A DNA stretch of 64,000 nucleotides, from positions 1,411,269-1,475,268 of the forward strand of contig NW_022985446.1 of the NCBI RefSeq assembly GCF_010093595.1, read 5' to 3'. A model generated the notes under the pieces. That model saw only the letters and a program-made list of their open reading frames with translations, was not told the origin of the DNA and ran no database searches. Every line of letters starts with the position of its first letter. Within the stretch, counting starts at the first letter, position 1. Shown piece by piece: positions 61,037-64,000 of this stretch. A program made the translations under genes and the position numbers. This DNA comes from Mytilinidion resinicola. Taxonomy: Eukaryota > Ascomycota > Dothideomycetes > Mytilinidiales > Mytilinidiaceae.

Positions 61037-62114
61037 CTAATCTTCATAGTCTCCTACCTTGTAATACTTTGTCTTAACTGGCTCCTGCTCCGCAGCGTAT
61101 CGCTGTGCAGCTTTAGCAACCGCTTCCCTCCTCTTCATCTTCTTCTCGGTAATCTGCAAAGTACGCCTTTGGCTTTCCGGAATGCCAGTCAACCCCATTT
61201 CACCACGAACAGCAACACGGCGGTCGTTGCTGCGTGAGGATCTGCTTTGTTTTTCATCTGTCGTGTCTTGATTTTTTCCTGCTGTAATAGCTCTCATCTC
61301 ATCTCTCTTGATTTTATTTTGCGAGCCTCTAGCCCTCGATTGTGCAAGTCCCGGCTGAGCACGAAGCTGAGTGGTATCAGAGCGAGAATTGATCACAACC
61401 CCAGAAGGAAGCCTCATTTCTGTATCAGATAGCTTGATCCCAATACTCTTCGTGCGCTCTTCATGTCCGCTATCTGAAAGCTCCCAAAAGTCAAGAAGCT
61501 CGGATTCTGCGTTCATCTTGATCATGCAGTGGCCTTTATCTCGCATATGTGTCTGCACCCCGTCCACAGTGCCTTTCGCTAGACTGCAATATAGACATTC
61601 ATTATATTCGAATATAATGGTTGCGAGGTATCCAAGGAAAGATTCCATGTCTGATACTTGGTTTGGTGAAGGAATAAAAAGGCCGTGGAGGGATGACATG
61701 TGGTTTATATTCGCGTCAAGAGTCGGGGAGTCCAAATTGCAGAAAAGACATTGTGTTGGGGGAACTTTCTCAGAGATTTCATGTTCTGCATCAGGTATGT
61801 CTTGTGAAATGGAATCGGATTCGACTTCGGTGTCGTATGAGGAGATTTGCTTTTTCCCTTGCTCATCGCTGTCCTTCCGTCGATGGATGATTTCCTGGCT
61901 CTTGACTTGTGTGTCATACTGTTCTTCTGATAATGCTGGCAGTTTAGCTACCCGACGTCTTAGATTAGATATACTGCTACCGTTAGCTCCACGCCGTAAT
62001 GCTTCACGGTAATTCCTACTGCCAAGGCTGTCGCATGTGCGAACGCTGGAGCTCGCTGGTCTCAAAAGTAATAGAGCAAGTATTGCAAGGAAAAACACGC
62101 GAGTTCGAAGCCAT
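61037..62114 (-). CDS. REI1-like zinc-finger protein, shortened paralogue
   Basis: The 343-residue protein has exons 62114-62020 and 61973-61037, with a 46-nt intron. Finger 1: VFPCNTCSITFETSELQRSH then MRQPWH (built up to the splice), followed by NLRRRVAKLPALSEEQYD as in REI1/REH1. The paired fingers follow: CLFCNLDSPTLDANINHMSS, LHGLFIPS, and YNECLYCSLAKGTVDGVQTH. The C-terminus (MGLTGIPESQRRTL, then basic) also fits. Real REI1 (cytoplasmic 60S maturation) is some 100-200 residues longer and has another C2H2 finger between these; here that region is a Ser/Asp/Glu linker. It is probably an accessory paralogue, in a repeat-rich region, rather than the housekeeping gene. Confidence 0.78.
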
Positions 62115-63296
62115 TCTGAAACTGCTTCTTTTCTGCTGGAAGATGTAGGATGAGCGGAAGCTTGAATGTGGATCGTTTAATGTGTAAGATGTGAAGGTAC
62201 AGGGGCAATTACAGATAAATGAGAACTGAGTTGATTGATTGTAGTAAGCTAAAAGGCCTTATATAGGTAGGAGAGGTGTAACTATAGAAATAGTGGTAAG
62301 ACCGCTAAAACTTATATGATTGTTCGGTAACATCAGGTGCTAATCTAAATGAGGCGTAGTGCGATATGAGTCATAATGAGTCTACTTTGCTCATGCACGT
62401 TTATTATGTCTAACTAATAGGTTCCGTAATTTAATACAGGTTGAAAGGAACCTTTGAGAGCCAAAGCACACGCTTCTGCTACTAAAAGTAGCAATGTAGC
62501 ACGTGATTATGTCGGGAAGTTTTTAAGAGCGCCGCACTTGAAACCCTATTCTTAACTAATGAGATAAGTAAATTACACCCTCATGATTATGTACGCTGCT
62601 TCTCATTAGTTGTGACAGGCAGCTGCTTTGTTCGGAAGTACCGACCGCTGTGGCGACCGCCCTTGAATATGCGCGCTCCGTTAGATATAAAGGCCGACGA
62701 TGAGTTCCCAGCTCGCCGTATGTTTCTCAGGCTTCGATAAGATAGCCTGTGAATGTCGTGGAGCAACGAGAGCTTGAAAGTAGTGCTATGGAGCAGGAAC
62801 ATCGTAACGCTGAAGAACGAGGCTCTCTACGAATCAGGTATAAAGGCAATAATGCGAATGTAATCTATAGGTAGGAGTAGCCTATGGCGTTCGTGCTAGG
62901 CAAGTATATGCAAACAATAGGCCTTCATGTGGGTGGCGCCATAGGTTCTTCACAATGCGATTGTAGGCGCTCCTCCGACCATCACAGTATGGCTACGTAG
63001 CCACAGAGCGTTCAAATAATTTAACGAGTTAGCAGCTGACTTTCCCTTCACATATCAGAATTGGTTAGAGAGAAAGAGCAAAGGTGGAGGGGTTGTATAA
63101 TACTTACTACGCTACTTTATAGCACAGCACTGTAATATATACATATATTCATCGCTCGTCGCTTGATGCGTGTCGTGCGATCTTGTCTCTACTCCAAACA
63201 AAGGACCGTTATATGTGATCCGGAAAGATAAAAAGTCCGCGACTTTTTCTTCGACAACACGACCAGTTTCCACATTCCCTACTGATCAAATTCCCC
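62115..63296. other. AT-rich spacer, nothing recognised
   Basis: About 1.2 kb, TA-rich in places. A 71-codon minus-strand ORF (62587-62802) has no domain. This is the promoter side of both the REI1-like gene and the coiled-coil gene. Confidence 0.5.
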
Positions 63297-64000
63297 ATGA
63301 ATACTCAAGTTAGAATCAAAAACAGATCTTGCGGAATGGAATTCACCCACCTTCTGAGGCAAGGCCTCGATTTCCTCGGCCTAGAACATTTCCTTCGAAA
63401 CGTTCCCGCGCCCCCACAAGTAGTAGAGGGCTCAGGCCCAGATCTACCAACAAACTGCAATCAACCGGAGGAACCGGTACAGGAAGAACCTGTGCGGGAC
63501 TATTCCGAAGAGCCCCTAACCTCCCGTCTCATCGACGGGGTCTTCGAGTCCGAAGAGGAGGGAGACTACCACCCCGGACCAGCGAAAATCATACTAGTGA
63601 ACGAGGAGAACAAGCTTTCGGCGGCTTTACTGATGTCGTTTGACTTGTCCAGGAAGATCCAAAACGCTCTCATGAGCAGACGCTGGCTTCAACAGCTGGA
63701 TTTCGAGCTCGGTCAGCAACGCGATAGCATCGCTACACGGGACCAGGAGCTGATGCTTCGGATCCTTCGAACCGATAATAAAGTCGAGAGGTTCGAAATG
63801 GAGTTCGGGAAATCCGGCGAAGGAGCAACTGTCGAGCAACAGCAAGAGATCATCTTGAAGCACCTGGTGCGCCCGTTCCTGCTCGGCCGAGCTGATGATG
63901 TCTCGATATTCTGCGAGTTTGGTGTTATTCTCGATGACGTGTTCGTGAATTGTGCGCTGCTGCCCCAGCCACAGGCCCACGAGCGTCCGTTTTTGAAGGC
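63297..64000 (+). CDS. Orphan coiled-coil protein, copy 3 (3' end beyond window)
   Basis: The open frame runs from ATG 63297 (or the in-frame ATG 63336, MEFTHLLRQGLDFLGLEHFL) to the window end. It parallels copy 1 throughout: LLRQGLDFLG vs LLKQGLESIR; GDYHPGPAKII vs TDYTFGPARMI; LLMSFDLSRKIQNALMSRRW vs LLSLDLSRKIQAALNGRRSL; then VILDDVFVNCALLP vs FILEDVFVNCRLLQ. No stop is seen in about 235 codons, so it is probably a working gene. No DUF6590 gene stands upstream in divergent position here; its neighbour on that side is the REI1-like gene. Confidence 0.75.
   Translation, partial: MNTQVRIKNRSCGMEFTHLLRQGLDFLGLEHFLRNVPAPPQVVEGSGPDLPTNCNQPEEPVQEEPVRDYSEEPLTSRLIDGVFESEEEGDYHPGPAKIILVNEENKLSAALLMSFDLSRKIQNALMSRRWLQQLDFELGQQRDSIATRDQELMLRILRTDNKVERFEMEFGKSGEGATVEQQQEIILKHLVRPFLLGRADDVSIFCEFGVILDDVFVNCALLPQPQAHERPFLK

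Noticed and set aside
62587..62802. 71-codon ORF with a basic N-terminus
   Set aside because: Too short, no similarity seen, lies in an AT-rich spacer.
1..64000. tRNA or rRNA genes
   Set aside because: No cloverleaf A/B box pairs or rRNA stretches were recognised by eye; a covariance-model scan would be decisive.

Overview
The window is nuclear DNA of a filamentous ascomycete (Pezizomycotina). Genes carry short introns of about 45-90 nt with GTRNGT donors, CTRAY branch points and YAG acceptors. There are HET-domain, Zn(II)2Cys6, CYP505 and DUF6590 genes, and AT-rich blocks that look like repeat-induced point mutation (RIP). I cannot fix the class or species from sequence alone. All exon structures were built by hand from splice motifs and family similarity.

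Region 1 (0.1-15.7 kb) looks like a metabolic gene cluster: an MFS drug/metabolite transporter, a TPR protein, a small protein kinase, a Zn(II)2Cys6 regulator divergent from a 1,077-residue self-sufficient CYP505 P450-reductase, and an NmrA-like protein. No polyketide or peptide synthase is present. A noncoding repeat family occurs at several of the gene boundaries, in opposite orientation at the two ends.

Region 2 (16-22.4 kb) holds a protein kinase joined in one reading frame to a RhoGAP domain that lacks the arginine finger, and an AidB-like acyl-CoA dehydrogenase. Two tandem-repeat arrays follow (22.5-23.3 kb).

Region 3 (23.4-32 kb) is a housekeeping core: UTP25 and eIF3f (divergent), TAF13 and the 72-residue Golgi protein kish (divergent), and a probable Ahc1-type ADA-complex subunit.

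Region 4 (33-64 kb) is accessory. It has three tandem paralogous small orphans, an orphan secreted/membrane protein, two HET proteins, and an MFS relic. A DUF6590 gene stands divergent to a coiled-coil gene, and this pair recurs at 57.6-58.9 kb with its coiled-coil half broken. A third coiled-coil copy runs off the window end. It also has a 737-residue orphan, a GNAT acetyltransferase, a broken aminoglycoside-phosphotransferase-like gene, a REI1-like protein missing a zinc finger, piggyBac and pogo/Fot1 transposase fragments, and a multi-copy repeat family. One copy of that family is split by a 486-bp insertion bounded by GGCACC. The best candidates for something undescribed are the kinase/RhoGAP fusion, the DUF6590/coiled-coil module, the tandem orphan trio and the repeat-punctuated P450 cluster.
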